The notes under the pieces: model-generated
Told to the model about the DNA's origin: nothing
Databases searched by the model: none
What the model saw: the letters and a program-made list of their open reading frames with translations, nothing else
In this document: positions 24,366 to 33,174 of the stretch, one piece after another
Layout of the letters: each line of letters begins with the position of its first letter
Position numbering within the stretch: position 1 is the stretch's first letter
Source: Actinomycetota bacterium
GTDB lineage: Bacteria > Actinomycetota > Acidimicrobiia > IMCC26256 > VFJJ01
Assembly: GCA_009886115.1 (NCBI GenBank)
Contig: VFJJ01000142.1
Span: 1-59,093, forward strand
Direction of reading: 5' to 3'
Length of the DNA: 59,093 nucleotides
Position numbers and translations under genes: made by a program

Positions 24366-26048
24366 TCAGCCCGTCGGGGCGCCGCCGCGTCGCATGCCGT
24401 CGCGTAGCTCGAACTTCTTGATCTTGCCCGAGGGCGTGCGCGGGAACTCGTCGACGACGCGTACCTCCTCGGGCCACTTCTGTCGCGGTACCCCGGCCCG
24501 GTCGAAGAACGCCCTGACCCCGGCGAGATCGGGAGCCGTCGCGCCGGGGATCGGACGCACGAACGCGCAGGCATGCTCGCCGTAGCGCTCGTCGGGGGCC
24601 GCCACGACCGCGACCTCGGCCACGCCGGGCATGCGCTGGAGGACGTCCTCGATCTCGGCCGGGCTCAGGTTGAGACCCCCCCTGATCACGATGTCGCGCA
24701 AGCGATCGGTGATGGTGAGCCACCCCTCGTCGTCGACGACGGCCACGTCGCCCGTGCTGTACCACCCGTCACCCCGGGCGAATGCCTCGGCCGTGAGCGA
24801 CGGGTCGGTGTAACCGGCGAAGAGCTCGGGTCCGCGGGCGAGGATCTCGCCCGGGGTGCCGGCCGGCATGTCGCGTCCGTCCTCGTCGACGATGCGGATC
24901 TCGACGCCGGGCATGGCCCGGCCATCGGTGGAGAGACGCTTGTCGACCGGCTCGTCGTGCGATGCGCCCGTCGTCGACGGCAGCTCGGTGGAGCCGTACG
25001 AGCGCACGATCGAGATGCCCAGCCCGGTGGCCCGCTCGGCGACGGCGCGCGGTATGGGCGAGCCGCCCAGGCCGACGGAGCGCATCCGCTCGATGTGACG
25101 GGCTCCGAAGCCGGGCGCGTCGAGCAGCGAGGTGAGCAGGTAGGTGGAACCGCTCCCGGCACTCAGGTCGGCCTCGATCATGGCGTCGAGGATCGTCGGC
25201 GGGTCCCACTGGTCGATGAGGAACACCCCGTGGCCCTTGAGCAGGCACAGCAACAGGCCGCCGAGCATCCCCATGAAGTGGCTCACCGGCGCCCCCGTGA
25301 GCTGCGGACGGCCGCCCGTGCCGTTCATGGCCGAGAGCTGGCGGAGCTCGGCCAGCAGCGAGCGATGCGTGTGGATGACCCCCTTGGGGTTGGCGGTGGT
25401 TCCCGAGGTGTAGGCGATCAACGCGGGGGAGTCGGCGGTGATCGTGTGCGTGCGCGCGATCGGGGGCCCGCTGGCGTGGTCTTCGTCGAGCAGGCTCGCG
25501 AACTCGACGGCCCCGGTGGGCAGTGGGCGGGTGTCGGGAGCGCCTTCGGTGTCGGGCGCCCGGACGACGGCGACGAGCTCGAGGTCGGGGAGGTCGCGCC
25601 ACAGCCCGTCGATCATGGCCAGATGGTCGAGATGCCCGAAGCGGGACATGGTGAGATGGGCCCGCGACCGCGACTGGCGGAGCACGTGGCCGAGCTCCCG
25701 TGGGCCGTAGAAGTGCACGACCGGCACGAGCGTTGCGCCGGTCATCGCCGTGCCCCAGAAGGCGATCGCCGCCTCGACCCAGTTGGCGATCTGGAAGCTC
25801 ACGACATCGCCCGGACCGATGTCGCGAGCCGCCAGCGAGGCAGCCAGGCGCTTGGCTCCTGATGCGACGACGTCGAGCGGGCTGTGCCAGGGACGCGCGC
25901 GCGACCAGATCCGCACGTCCACCGACGATCCGAGCTCGTCGAGGCGGCGGGCGATGACACCGCCGAGGCGGTCGTCGGTCCACCAGCCCTGTTCGAGATA
26001 GCGGTCACGCAGGGCCGGCGCGGTCTCGCGGAGCTGCCAAGGAGCCAT
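24366..26048 (-). CDS. AMP-dependent acyl-CoA synthetase/ligase
   Basis: A 560-residue adenylate-forming ligase that would convert a carboxylic acid, ATP and CoA to acyl-CoA. The P-loop YTSGTTANPKG is at 213-223, the SYGSTE motif is in the middle, YSTGD and the hinge region ITDRLRDIVIRGG follow, and the catalytic C-terminal Lys is in PSGK (542). All key residues are intact, unlike two other ligases in this window. Subgroup features resemble long-chain or cyclohexane/steroid-type carboxylate ligases, but the substrate is not predictable. The ATG at 26048 begins the conserved part; an upstream in-frame start would add only nine residues. Confidence 0.88.
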   Translation of the reverse strand: MAPWQLRETAPALRDRYLEQGWWTDDRLGGVIARRLDELGSSVDVRIWSRARPWHSPLDVVASGAKRLAASLAARDIGPGDVVSFQIANWVEAAIAFWGTAMTGATLVPVVHFYGPRELGHVLRQSRSRAHLTMSRFGHLDHLAMIDGLWRDLPDLELVAVVRAPDTEGAPDTRPLPTGAVEFASLLDEDHASGPPIARTHTITADSPALIAYTSGTTANPKGVIHTHRSLLAELRQLSAMNGTGGRPQLTGAPVSHFMGMLGGLLLCLLKGHGVFLIDQWDPPTILDAMIEADLSAGSGSTYLLTSLLDAPGFGARHIERMRSVGLGGSPIPRAVAERATGLGISIVRSYGSTELPSTTGASHDEPVDKRLSTDGRAMPGVEIRIVDEDGRDMPAGTPGEILARGPELFAGYTDPSLTAEAFARGDGWYSTGDVAVVDDEGWLTITDRLRDIVIRGGLNLSPAEIEDVLQRMPGVAEVAVVAAPDERYGEHACAFVRPIPGATAPDLAGVRAFFDRAGVPRQKWPEEVRVVDEFPRTPSGKIKKFELRDGMRRGGAPTG

Positions 26049-26230
26049 GCCCCGACGGTACGCCAGAGTTGACACCTCGGGCAGCGAGCAGTGAGCATCG
26101 CCGCTGGCGAGCGTTGAACGACGGGCCCCGGGCGACGAACGCGCTGGTCGATCGACACGGATGGCGCCGGGGCTGGTGCTCGTCGGGCGTCTCCAGCGGC
26201 GGGTCTGGGAGCGGGTCAGGGAGCGGGCAC

Positions 26231-26656
26231 ATGGGCGAGCGGAAGTTGACGGGGATGGACGTGCACGTGGGCGATACCGGCCCTCCGGTCGTGCACACGC
26301 TCACGCGTACCGACCTGGTCATGTACGCGGGCGCCTCGGGCGACTTCAACCCGATGCACTCCGACGACGTCGCGGCTCGTGCTGGGGGCCTGCCGGGCGT
26401 GTTCGGGCACGGGATGTTCTCGGCCGCTCTGCTCGCCCGGGCGATCACCGACTACGTGGGTGTCGGCAACCTCACGAGCTACCAGGTCCGCTTCACCCGC
26501 CAGACCTGGCCCGGCGAGGTGCTCACGAGCTCGGTCACGGTGGTCGGGGCACGGGCCGTCGACGGTGCGCATCTCGTCGACCTCGAGTGCCGGCTGAGCA
26601 ACGAGGCGGGGGAGGTCAAGGTCGAGGGGCGAGCCGTCGCCGCTCTGGCGCCGTGA
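26231..26656 (+). CDS. MaoC-like hot-dog hydratase
   Basis: A 141-residue single hot-dog enoyl-CoA hydratase-like protein. The catalytic motif is visible in YAGASGDFNPMHSDDVAARAGGLPGVFGHGM, which contains the Asp, Asn and His of the R-hydratase signature. Such proteins add water to enoyl-CoA, often paired with a FAS1-like partner such as those at 15146 or 42295. GGAG seven bases before the ATG at 26231 sets the start; a later ATG at 26255 is weaker. It leads a plus-strand group of two DUF35 proteins, a CMD-like protein and a thiolase-like protein, an arrangement like ChsH1/ChsH2/Ltp2 in mycobacterial cholesterol side-chain degradation. Confidence 0.85.
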   Translation: MGERKLTGMDVHVGDTGPPVVHTLTRTDLVMYAGASGDFNPMHSDDVAARAGGLPGVFGHGMFSAALLARAITDYVGVGNLTSYQVRFTRQTWPGEVLTSSVTVVGARAVDGAHLVDLECRLSNEAGEVKVEGRAVAALAP

Positions 26657-26815
26657 TCCTCGGGGTCCGCCGACGCTCGCCGCCGGCTGACGCTCGCCGC
26701 TGCTTCGTCACTGGCTTCGTCGCTGGCGATCAGCGCCGGGATACCGTGCCCCGAATGCGCGCTGCGCACCTGCGGTACCCGTCTCGTCCACCGCCCGTCA
26801 GACTGCGAGTCAGCC

Positions 26816-27232
26816 ATGGCATCAGGACTCCGCTTCGACCTCCCGACGATCGACGACGAGACCCGGCCGTTCTGGGACGGCTGCAGCCAAGGCATGCTCC
26901 GGATCAAGCGCTGCCTGGCCTGTCGCAAGGTCTTCCACTACCCCCGCCCGTTCTGTCCCACCTGTTGGAGCGACGACGTGGAGTGGTTCACGGCATCGGG
27001 ACGGGGCACCGTCTACACCTACTCCATCGTCCACGTGAACGATCTGCCGCCGTGGGCCGAGCGGGTGCCGTACATCGCGGCGATCGTCGAGCTCGAGGAG
27101 GGGCCGCGCATCATGACCAACGTGATCGAGTGCGCCTTCGACGACGTGCGCTGCGGGCTCCCGGTCGAGGTGAGCTTCAAGGAGCACGCAGACGAGCTCT
27201 TCATCCCGGTGTTCAAGCCGGCGACGAGCTGA
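26816..27232 (+). CDS. DUF35 OB-fold/zinc-ribbon acyl-CoA-binding protein
   Basis: A 138-residue protein with a rubredoxin-like zinc ribbon (Cys 33, 36, 47, 50) followed by an OB-fold (GRGTVYTYSIVHVNDLPPWAERVPYIAAIVELEEGPRIMTNVI). DUF35 proteins bind acyl-CoA and stabilise thiolase-like aldolases or hydratases. It shares the operon with a second, different DUF35 protein at 27721 and a thiolase-like protein at 28146, so it may pair with either that protein or the MaoC hydratase. No strong ribosome-binding site is visible before the ATG. There are 159 bases between the MaoC stop and this start. Confidence 0.85.
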   Translation: MASGLRFDLPTIDDETRPFWDGCSQGMLRIKRCLACRKVFHYPRPFCPTCWSDDVEWFTASGRGTVYTYSIVHVNDLPPWAERVPYIAAIVELEEGPRIMTNVIECAFDDVRCGLPVEVSFKEHADELFIPVFKPATS

Positions 27233-27295
27233 GGATCTGAGGATGCTGAGCATGCTGAGCATGGCTCGTCTGTGGGCGCGTCGAGCGGGGGGCTC

Positions 27296-27724
27296 ATGAG
27301 CGACTGGAGCTTCCGCTGGGAGGCCCACCTCCACGACGTGTTCCCTCGCCTCTCGGACGACCTCTCGGCGTTGCTGGCCCGCATCGACGACCTCCCGGTG
27401 ATCGACCCCAAGACCCGCGAGCTCATTCGCCTGGTGTGCTCGGTGGCGACCCGGGGCCCGGCCGGGATCGAGCGTCACGCCATGCTGGCCCGCGAGTTCG
27501 GTGCCGGGTGGGACGAGGTGCTCGGTGCCATCGTATTGACCATGCCGGCGCTCGGCCTCCAGACCGTCGTCGATGCCATCGTCCCTGCCCGCAAGGGTTT
27601 CGACGCTGCGCCACTCGACGATCCGAGCGACGACGAGCCCGAGCCCGGTGCTCCGACCGATGCCGTCGACACGCCCGATGCCATCGATGCCGTCGACGCC
27701 GCCGATCCGATCGGAGCACCATGA
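27296..27724 (+). CDS. Carboxymuconolactone decarboxylase-like (AhpD fold) protein
   Basis: A 142-residue all-helical protein with a CMD-like core: PKTRELIRLVCSVATRGPAGIERHAMLAREFGAGWDEVLGAIVLTMPALGLQTVVDAI (about 38-95). The CxxC of peroxide-reducing AhpD proteins is absent (single Cys at 49), so a redox role is unlikely. The His in IERHAMLA matches the conserved CMD His. An acidic, Asp/Pro-rich tail of about 40 residues, rich in DAVD/DAID units, follows. Its stop overlaps the ATG of the next DUF35 gene (ATGA). Its role is unknown, but lying between two DUF35 genes it probably belongs to the same acyl-CoA pathway. Confidence 0.7.
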   Translation: MSDWSFRWEAHLHDVFPRLSDDLSALLARIDDLPVIDPKTRELIRLVCSVATRGPAGIERHAMLAREFGAGWDEVLGAIVLTMPALGLQTVVDAIVPARKGFDAAPLDDPSDDEPEPGAPTDAVDTPDAIDAVDAADPIGAP

Positions 27725-28146
27725 GCGAGTCGGGGTCGCCGCGCGATCACCGCATCCTGCCCAAGGTCACAGCGACCAACGAGCACTACTGGCGCGGTGG
27801 TGAGCACGGCACGCTCGTGCTCCTGCGCTGTCGCAGCTGCGGGTACCGGCTCCATCCCCCGACGCCCGTGTGCCCGCAGTGCCTGGGCCGTGATCTGGCG
27901 CCCGAGGCCGTCTCGGGACGGGCGACCGTCGCCACGTTCACGATCAACCACCAGCCCTGGTACCCGGGGCTCGAGGTGCCGTTCGTGCTGGCGATCGTCG
28001 AGCTCGACGAGCAGCCCGACGTGCGCATCACCACGAACATCGTCAACTGCCCGATCCCCGATGTGCGCATCGGGATGCGGGTGCAGGTCGTGTTCAGGGC
28101 CTACGACGACGTCTGGATCCCCTTCTTCGAACCCGAGGTGGCCTGA
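27721..28146 (+). CDS. DUF35 OB-fold/zinc-ribbon protein, partner of thiolase-like enzyme
   Basis: A 141-residue DUF35 protein. Zinc-ribbon cysteines are 37, 40, 51 and 54; the OB-fold follows with GRATVATFTINHQPWYPGLEVPFVLAIVELDEQPDVRITTNI. The start overlaps the CMD-like stop (ATGA) and the stop overlaps the thiolase-like start (TGATG). This is the gene order and coupling expected of a ChsH2-Ltp2-like complex, in which DUF35 binds and stabilises the thiolase-like aldolase. The N-terminal NEHYWRGGEHGTLVLLRC helix is typical of this subgroup. Confidence 0.88.
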   Translation: MSESGSPRDHRILPKVTATNEHYWRGGEHGTLVLLRCRSCGYRLHPPTPVCPQCLGRDLAPEAVSGRATVATFTINHQPWYPGLEVPFVLAIVELDEQPDVRITTNIVNCPIPDVRIGMRVQVVFRAYDDVWIPFFEPEVA

Positions 28147-29372
28147 TGGCCGGACCGTTCCAGGGCCGTGTCGCGATCACGGGCATCGGCCAGTCGGACG
28201 TGGGTCGGCGCCTGGGCCGAGATCCGCTCGAGCTCACGCTCGACGCGTGCCTAGCCGCCATCGCCGATGCCGGTCTGACCCCGGCCGACATCGACGGCAT
28301 CGCCACCTACCCGGGAGCGATGGACAACCCGCCGGGGTTCAGCGGAGCTGGCGTCACCGACGTTCACGACGCGCTCCGTCTGAAGCTCAACTGGTACTAC
28401 GGCGGGATCGAGTCGCCCGGCCAGACCGGCTCCACGATCAACGGGATGATGGCCGTGGCGACCGGGCTGGCGTCGCACGTGCTGTGCTTTCGCACCGTCT
28501 TCGAGGGCTCGGCCCAGGGCGCCCAGGGCCGCTCCGCGGTGATGACCGGCGGCGCGGCCGACGGGGGCAGTGGGGGCGGTTATCGGGCCGGGGGCTTCCA
28601 GCAGTGGGTGCTGCCGTACGGAGCGCCGTCGGCCGCCCCGTGGATCGCCATGTTCGCCCAGCGGCACTTCCACGAGTTCGGCACGACCAGGGAGCAGATG
28701 GCCCAGATCGCGCTCAACGCTCGAAAGAACGCCGCGTCGAACCCCAAGGCCATCTACGGCACGCCGCTCACGCTCGACGACTACCTGAGCGCCCGGATGA
28801 TCTCCGAGCCCTTCTGCCTCTTCGACTGCGACGTTCCGTGCGACGGGGCCACGGCGGTGATCGTGTCGCGCACCGACCTGGCCCGATCGCTACGCAAGCC
28901 GCCGATCATCGTCGAGTCGGCCGGGACGGCCATTCGCGGGCGCCCGTCGTGGGACCAGTGGGACGATCTCACCACCATGTCGGTGCGCGATGCGGGCTTG
29001 AGCCTTTGGGAGCGCACCCATCTGCGCCCGTCCGACGTCGAGGTCGCCGAGCTGTACGACGGGTTCAGCTTCATCGCCATGTCGTGGCTCGAGGCGCTGG
29101 GGTTCTGCGGCCGGGGTGAGAGCGGCCCGTTCATCGAGGGCGGTCACCGCATCGCGCTCGACGGCGAGCTTCCGCTGAACACCAACGGCGGGCAGCTCTC
29201 GTCGGGCCGTCTGCACGGCTACGGCTTCCTCCACGAGGCGTGCGTGCAGCTCTGGGGCGAAGGCGCCGGTCGCCAGGTGCTCTCCTCCGGTGGCGCCCGT
29301 CCCGAGCTCGCCGTCGCCGCAGCGGGGGGTGGCCCCACCGCCAGCTGCCTCCTGCTCTCGTGCGCCCGCTGA
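28146..29372 (+). CDS. Thiolase-like protein, probable retro-aldolase (Ltp2-type)
   Basis: A 408-residue thiolase-superfamily protein without the N-terminal nucleophilic Cys of true thiolases. Such SCP2-thiolase relatives, with a DUF35 partner, cleave 22-hydroxy-acyl-CoA by retro-aldol reaction in steroid side-chain degradation. Tyr 304 in ELYDGFSF and Tyr 359 in LHGYGF occupy places that appear to match two tyrosines reported important in Ltp2; this needs an alignment to confirm. NTNGGQLSSGRLHG is the C-terminal active-site loop. The start overlaps the DUF35 stop by one base. The paralogue at 37103 has Phe at both tyrosine positions. Confidence 0.82.
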   Translation: MAGPFQGRVAITGIGQSDVGRRLGRDPLELTLDACLAAIADAGLTPADIDGIATYPGAMDNPPGFSGAGVTDVHDALRLKLNWYYGGIESPGQTGSTINGMMAVATGLASHVLCFRTVFEGSAQGAQGRSAVMTGGAADGGSGGGYRAGGFQQWVLPYGAPSAAPWIAMFAQRHFHEFGTTREQMAQIALNARKNAASNPKAIYGTPLTLDDYLSARMISEPFCLFDCDVPCDGATAVIVSRTDLARSLRKPPIIVESAGTAIRGRPSWDQWDDLTTMSVRDAGLSLWERTHLRPSDVEVAELYDGFSFIAMSWLEALGFCGRGESGPFIEGGHRIALDGELPLNTNGGQLSSGRLHGYGFLHEACVQLWGEGAGRQVLSSGGARPELAVAAAGGGPTASCLLLSCAR

Positions 29373-29385
29373 CCGCCGCCATCTG

Positions 29386-29422
29386 TGTGCAGAAAACGTC
29401 GCCAGGCGACGTTTTCTGCACA
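29386..29422. repeat. Dispersed hairpin element, copy 3 (subtype A)
   Basis: Perfect 18-base arms TGTGCAGAAAACGTCGCC (29386-29403) and complement (29405-29422), centre A at 29404. Compared with copy 1, a T:A pair has become A:T in both arms. CATC precedes the left arm and AATTTGGGCGTGGGG (29423-29437) follows the right arm. It lies 13 bases after the thiolase-like stop, and a receiver-domain fragment begins on its right. Confidence 0.85.
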
Positions 29423-29436
29423 AATTTGGGCGTGGG

Positions 29437-29610
29437 GTGACCGCCGACGCGTTCGAGGTCGTCGGCTCCCTCGAATCCGTGCTCGGCTACACGACGATCG
29501 AGGTGGTCGGCAAGCCCTTCGGCGTGCGGCAGCTCGCCAACGCGATCAGGGCCGCTCTCGATGCCGGCTCAGGCGTGAAGACGGCTGGCGACAGCCGGGA
29601 CCACCTCTGA
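29437..29610 (+). pseudogene. Response-regulator receiver C-terminal remnant
   Basis: From a GTG at 29437 the frame runs 57 codons to a TGA at 29610. The middle reads YTTIEVVGKPFGVRQLANAI and then RAALDAG, matching the end of CheY-like receiver domains: a Lys-Pro-Phe before the last helix, then LxxxIRxAL. The first three-quarters of a receiver, including the phospho-acceptor Asp, is missing. It begins inside the flank of hairpin copy 3 and overlaps the end of the minus-strand LLM gene by 42 bases. It is probably the tail of a two-component protein cut off by rearrangement. Confidence 0.55.
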
Positions 29611-30462
29611 GGCGAATCGTTCGATGGTCTCCACCGAGCCGAAGTCGGTGAACTGCAGCACGAACGCCTCGACGCCGGCCCGCACGTCGGCCGCGAGTTG
29701 GTCGGCGATCTCGGTCGGCGTGCCCACGATGAGCCCTCCCCAGTTCCCGAAGCGGCGCTCGGCGATACCGACCACCTCGTCGCGATCGGCCTTCCCCGCT
29801 GCGAGCCCGATCACCCGCTGCATCGAGATCCGGGCCCGGCCCGCCTGGGGCCTCAGCGCGTCGAGCTGGTCGATGCCGTAGCTCGGGACGTTCCACCAGT
29901 CGGCGAATCGCCCGACGAGGGGCATGGTGAGCTTGGCGCCGATCCCGCCGATCATCACGGGGATGCGGCCGTTGACGGGCACCGGTCGTTGCTGGGCCTG
30001 ACGGAGTTGGGTGAACTCGCCCTCGTAGTCGACGGGCTCCCCGGTGAACAACGCCTCGAGGATCTCGAGCGTCTCACGCAGACGTCGACTGCGCACGGCT
30101 GGAGGCTCGTCGTGGATGCCGAAGGTCGCGAGCTCGGCCGGGAACGACCCCCAGCCGATACCGAGGACGAACCGACCACCGCTCAGGTGGTCGATGGTGA
30201 CGGCCATCTTGGCCAGCAGCGCCGGATGGCGGAACTGGTTGCAGGCCACGGCATGTCCGATGGTGATGCGGGAGGTCTGCACCGCCAGCGCGGCGGCCAT
30301 CGTGAACCCCTCCAGGCAGTCGCCGCTCGAGAGCATGGGCGGCTGCAGATGGTCCATGAGCCAGATCGCATCGAACCCGGCCCGTTCGGCGGCGAGCGTG
30401 CGCTCGGCGAGGACCGTCGGGGACATCCGCATCTGTGGCAGGAACAGCCCGTATTCGGTCAT
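29569..30462 (-). CDS. LLM-class, probably F420-dependent oxidoreductase
   Basis: A 297-residue luciferase-like TIM-barrel protein. It shows YGLFLPQMRMSPTVLAERTLAAERAGFDAIWLMDHLQP at the start, SGGRFVLGIGWGSFPAE in the middle, and a C-terminal GTPTEIADQLAADVRAGVEAFVLQF typical of F420-linked members. It differs from the LLM at 2054, so it probably has a different substrate. The reaction is likely hydride transfer between F420 and a carbonyl, alkene or alcohol. It lies alone on the minus strand with a 9-bp tandem repeat upstream, and its 3' end is overlapped by the receiver remnant. Confidence 0.82.
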   Translation of the reverse strand: MTEYGLFLPQMRMSPTVLAERTLAAERAGFDAIWLMDHLQPPMLSSGDCLEGFTMAAALAVQTSRITIGHAVACNQFRHPALLAKMAVTIDHLSGGRFVLGIGWGSFPAELATFGIHDEPPAVRSRRLRETLEILEALFTGEPVDYEGEFTQLRQAQQRPVPVNGRIPVMIGGIGAKLTMPLVGRFADWWNVPSYGIDQLDALRPQAGRARISMQRVIGLAAGKADRDEVVGIAERRFGNWGGLIVGTPTEIADQLAADVRAGVEAFVLQFTDFGSVETIERFASEVVPAVASRLHA

Positions 30463-30521
30463 GGCCGGGACGCTATCCGGCCGAGGCCGGTCGCCGATTC
30501 TTCGCGCTTTCGCGCAAGCGT

Positions 30522-30554
30522 GGGCAGGACGGGCAGGACGGGCAGGACGGGCAG
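30522..30554. repeat. 9-bp tandem repeat GGGCAGGAC, 3.7 copies
   Basis: Units at 30522, 30531 and 30540, with a partial unit at 30549. It lies between the LLM start and the 3' end of the helicase gene. Confidence 0.9.
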
Positions 30555-30565
30555 TCGGCTCGGCG

Positions 30566-32986
30566 TCAATCGAGGGGGCGGGGAAGCGGCGTCTCGTGGA
30601 CGAGGGCCAGGGTCCGGGTGGCCCTCGTGAGCGTGACGAAGAGCGCCCGGAGCCCGGCCAGGCCGTCGGACGGGTTGCCGGCGTCGACCTCGCGCACCAG
30701 TGCCGCCGGCTCGACCAGCACGACGGCGTCGAACTCCAGGCCCTTGACCTCGTCGGGCGAGAGCACGGCCACCGGGGCATCGAGGGCATCGGCCGAGGCG
30801 CCGACGGCTCCGACGTCGGCGAGCTCGTCGGTGATCGCCTCGCGCAGCTCGGCCGGGGCCACCACGGCGACGGTGCCCATCGGGTTGCCCTCGTCGCCAC
30901 CGGGATCAGCCAGCAAGCGGCGGACGATGCTCGAGGTGGCCGCGATGGCGTCGGTCGTGGCCACGATCCGGGGGAACTCACCCGTGGATCGGACGGCCAC
31001 CGTCGCAGCGACGTGGGGGGCGGCCACGGCCAGCACCCGGTTCGCGAAGTCGACGATCTCGGAGGGCGTCCGGTAGTTGACCGACAGCAAGACCGTGCGC
31101 CCCTGCCGACGTTGCGGCAGGAACGAGGCCACCTGGTCCCACGAGCGACACGCCCCGGGCCTCGACGCCTGACCGAAGTCACCAACGAGCGTGAAGGACC
31201 CCGACGGGCATCGCCGGGCGAGCATGCGCCATTGCATCGGCGTGAGGTCCTGCGCCTCGTCGACGATGACGTGGCCGAACTCTCGGGGCTCGTCGGGATT
31301 GATCGTCGTGCCGTCGTCATCGTTGGGACGTCGCGGCTTCGGGGCCTTGAACAGCCGAGCTGACGACCGGGGTCCGAGTGGGACGGTCAGCTCGTCGAGC
31401 AGCACCGTGTCGGCTTCGCTCCAGAGGGCATCGGCCCAGGTCTCGTCGGCCCGGCGGTCGCGCCGCAGCATCGCCTGCTCGGCCTCGCTCAGGATGCCGT
31501 CGGCTGCACGCCTCATCAGCGTGGGCAGGCTGAAGAGCGCGTACAGGAGCTCGGCCGGCTCCAGGTCGGGCCACATGCGAAAGAGCGCTTCACGGACCTC
31601 GGGAGTTCGCAACACCTCGTGGGCGAACTCGTCGCGGTACCAGCCCGGGACCTCGCCGCTCGCCATGGCCGTGAGGGCCTCGCGGTACGACCCGGGGATC
31701 GGCTCGTGCGATCGGCGGGCTGCGGCGATCGAGACGACATTGTCGACCGGTCCCGATCCAGGGCCGGCGTTCGCGCCGGCGCTCGCGGCCGCGCTCGGCG
31801 GGTCCTTCGGGGGGAGCGGTTCGTCGGGGAAGAGCTCGTCGGCGAAGGGATCGTCGTCGCCGGTGCGCCCGGCGAGTCCCAGGCGGACCTCGCGGGCCGC
31901 GGCGGCGCGGTGCTGGTCGAGCAGCGTGTCGACGATCCGCTGCGCGACCGCCGAGCGTCGTTCGTTGTGCGAGCCCTTCATCTTCCTGACCCGGTTGACG
32001 ATCCGGGCCGAGTCATCGACGCTGAGGCGCAGGGAATGACCTCGCCAACGCAGCACCATCGCCCTGGGCAGGGGCCGTTGGCGGTCGGCGAGCGCCCGGC
32101 TCAGCACCCGAGCCATGCGGGCGTCGCCCTTGAGCGCGGTGACCTGGGGCACGTCGGTGCGTGACGCCACCGATGGCCGTCGGATCGGACGGCCGGTCGA
32201 TGCCATCCCCGAGGGTGTCGAGAGCACCACGCCGTCCTCGCCGAGCGACGGGAGCACGTTGGAGATGTAGCGCAGGAACATGCGATTGGGCCCCACCACC
32301 AGGACGCCCGTCCCGGCCAGCGCCTGGCGATGGGTGTACAGCAGATACGCGGCCCGGTGCAGCGCCACGGCCGTCTTGCCCGTTCCGGGCCCACCCTGGA
32401 CGACCAGCACACCCGGGAGGGGGGCTCTGATCGCCTCATCCTGCTCGGCTTGGATCGTACCGACGATGTCGCCCATCCGACCGGTTCGTGACCGGGCCAG
32501 GGAAGCGAGCAGTGCGCCTTCGCCGACGAGGTGCAGGCCGGCCGCGTCGGATGCGTCGAAGTCGAAGACCTCGTCGTCGACGCCGATGAGCGTGCGGCTC
32601 CGGGCGTGGAAGTGCCGACGCCGGGCCACGCCCATGGGATCGACCGCGGTGGCCCGGTAGAACGGCGCCGAGGCGGGAGCTCGCCAGTCGAGGACGAACG
32701 GCTCCTGATCGGGCGTGGTGACCGCGACCCGTCCGACGTAGTGCAGGCGCCCGTCGCGGTGGTCGAGACGTCCGAAGCAGAGCTGGGCGTCGCCGAAGGT
32801 GAGCTGGGCGAGGCGTTGGTGCGCATGGGCGACCGCGACATCGCGTTCGTACATCGACTGCATGTGTGAGCCAACGCCCTGGTGCTGTTCGACCATGGCC
32901 ACGGCGGCGCGTCGGGCGTCTTCGAGGTAGGCGTAGGCCTGATCGAGGCGCTGCTGCTCGGCCTCGAGCTCGGGATGGTTGACCAC
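30566..32986 (-). CDS. helD: HelD-like UvrD/Rep-family helicase (RNA polymerase-associated)
   Basis: An approximately 806-residue superfamily 1 ATPase. An N-terminal coiled coil (ELEAEQQRLDQAYAYLEDARRAAV) leads to LDWRAPASAPFYRATAVDPMGVARRRHF, a HelD/HelR hallmark. Walker A is GGPGTGKTAVALHRAAYLLY, motif II is VDEAQDLTPMQW, motif III/IV is VGDFGQ, and NYRTPSEI and FVTLTRATRTL form motifs V/VI. HelD proteins enter RNA polymerase channels and release stalled or drug-bound enzyme. The acidic insert rich in Asp/Pro around 400-425 and the Ala/Gly linker are unusual. GTG at 32986 is preferred because AGGAG precedes it; frames back to 33022 or 33082 are possible. Confidence 0.82.
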   Translation of the reverse strand: MVNHPELEAEQQRLDQAYAYLEDARRAAVAMVEQHQGVGSHMQSMYERDVAVAHAHQRLAQLTFGDAQLCFGRLDHRDGRLHYVGRVAVTTPDQEPFVLDWRAPASAPFYRATAVDPMGVARRRHFHARSRTLIGVDDEVFDFDASDAAGLHLVGEGALLASLARSRTGRMGDIVGTIQAEQDEAIRAPLPGVLVVQGGPGTGKTAVALHRAAYLLYTHRQALAGTGVLVVGPNRMFLRYISNVLPSLGEDGVVLSTPSGMASTGRPIRRPSVASRTDVPQVTALKGDARMARVLSRALADRQRPLPRAMVLRWRGHSLRLSVDDSARIVNRVRKMKGSHNERRSAVAQRIVDTLLDQHRAAAAREVRLGLAGRTGDDDPFADELFPDEPLPPKDPPSAAASAGANAGPGSGPVDNVVSIAAARRSHEPIPGSYREALTAMASGEVPGWYRDEFAHEVLRTPEVREALFRMWPDLEPAELLYALFSLPTLMRRAADGILSEAEQAMLRRDRRADETWADALWSEADTVLLDELTVPLGPRSSARLFKAPKPRRPNDDDGTTINPDEPREFGHVIVDEAQDLTPMQWRMLARRCPSGSFTLVGDFGQASRPGACRSWDQVASFLPQRRQGRTVLLSVNYRTPSEIVDFANRVLAVAAPHVAATVAVRSTGEFPRIVATTDAIAATSSIVRRLLADPGGDEGNPMGTVAVVAPAELREAITDELADVGAVGASADALDAPVAVLSPDEVKGLEFDAVVLVEPAALVREVDAGNPSDGLAGLRALFVTLTRATRTLALVHETPLPRPLD

Positions 32987-33174
32987 GGGTCGATGGCTCC
33001 TGGGGGAACGGCGGCCGTCCATCGTGGCACGTCCGAGCGTGGCGGGCGCAACGAGGCTCGGGCGGACCCATCCCGTCGGCACGCGAAGGCGCCGGGAAGG
33101 GTGCCATGATGGCGCGATGCGGCAGGTCGCCCGACGAGCGGACGAGCCCGTCGGCTCTGGAGGAGGGTGCTCGG

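Noticed and set aside
26069-26230. Longer MaoC start giving a Gly/Ser-rich N-terminus
   Set aside because: The ATG at 26231 has a good ribosome-binding site and begins near the fold; the upstream part is low-complexity and unlike family members.
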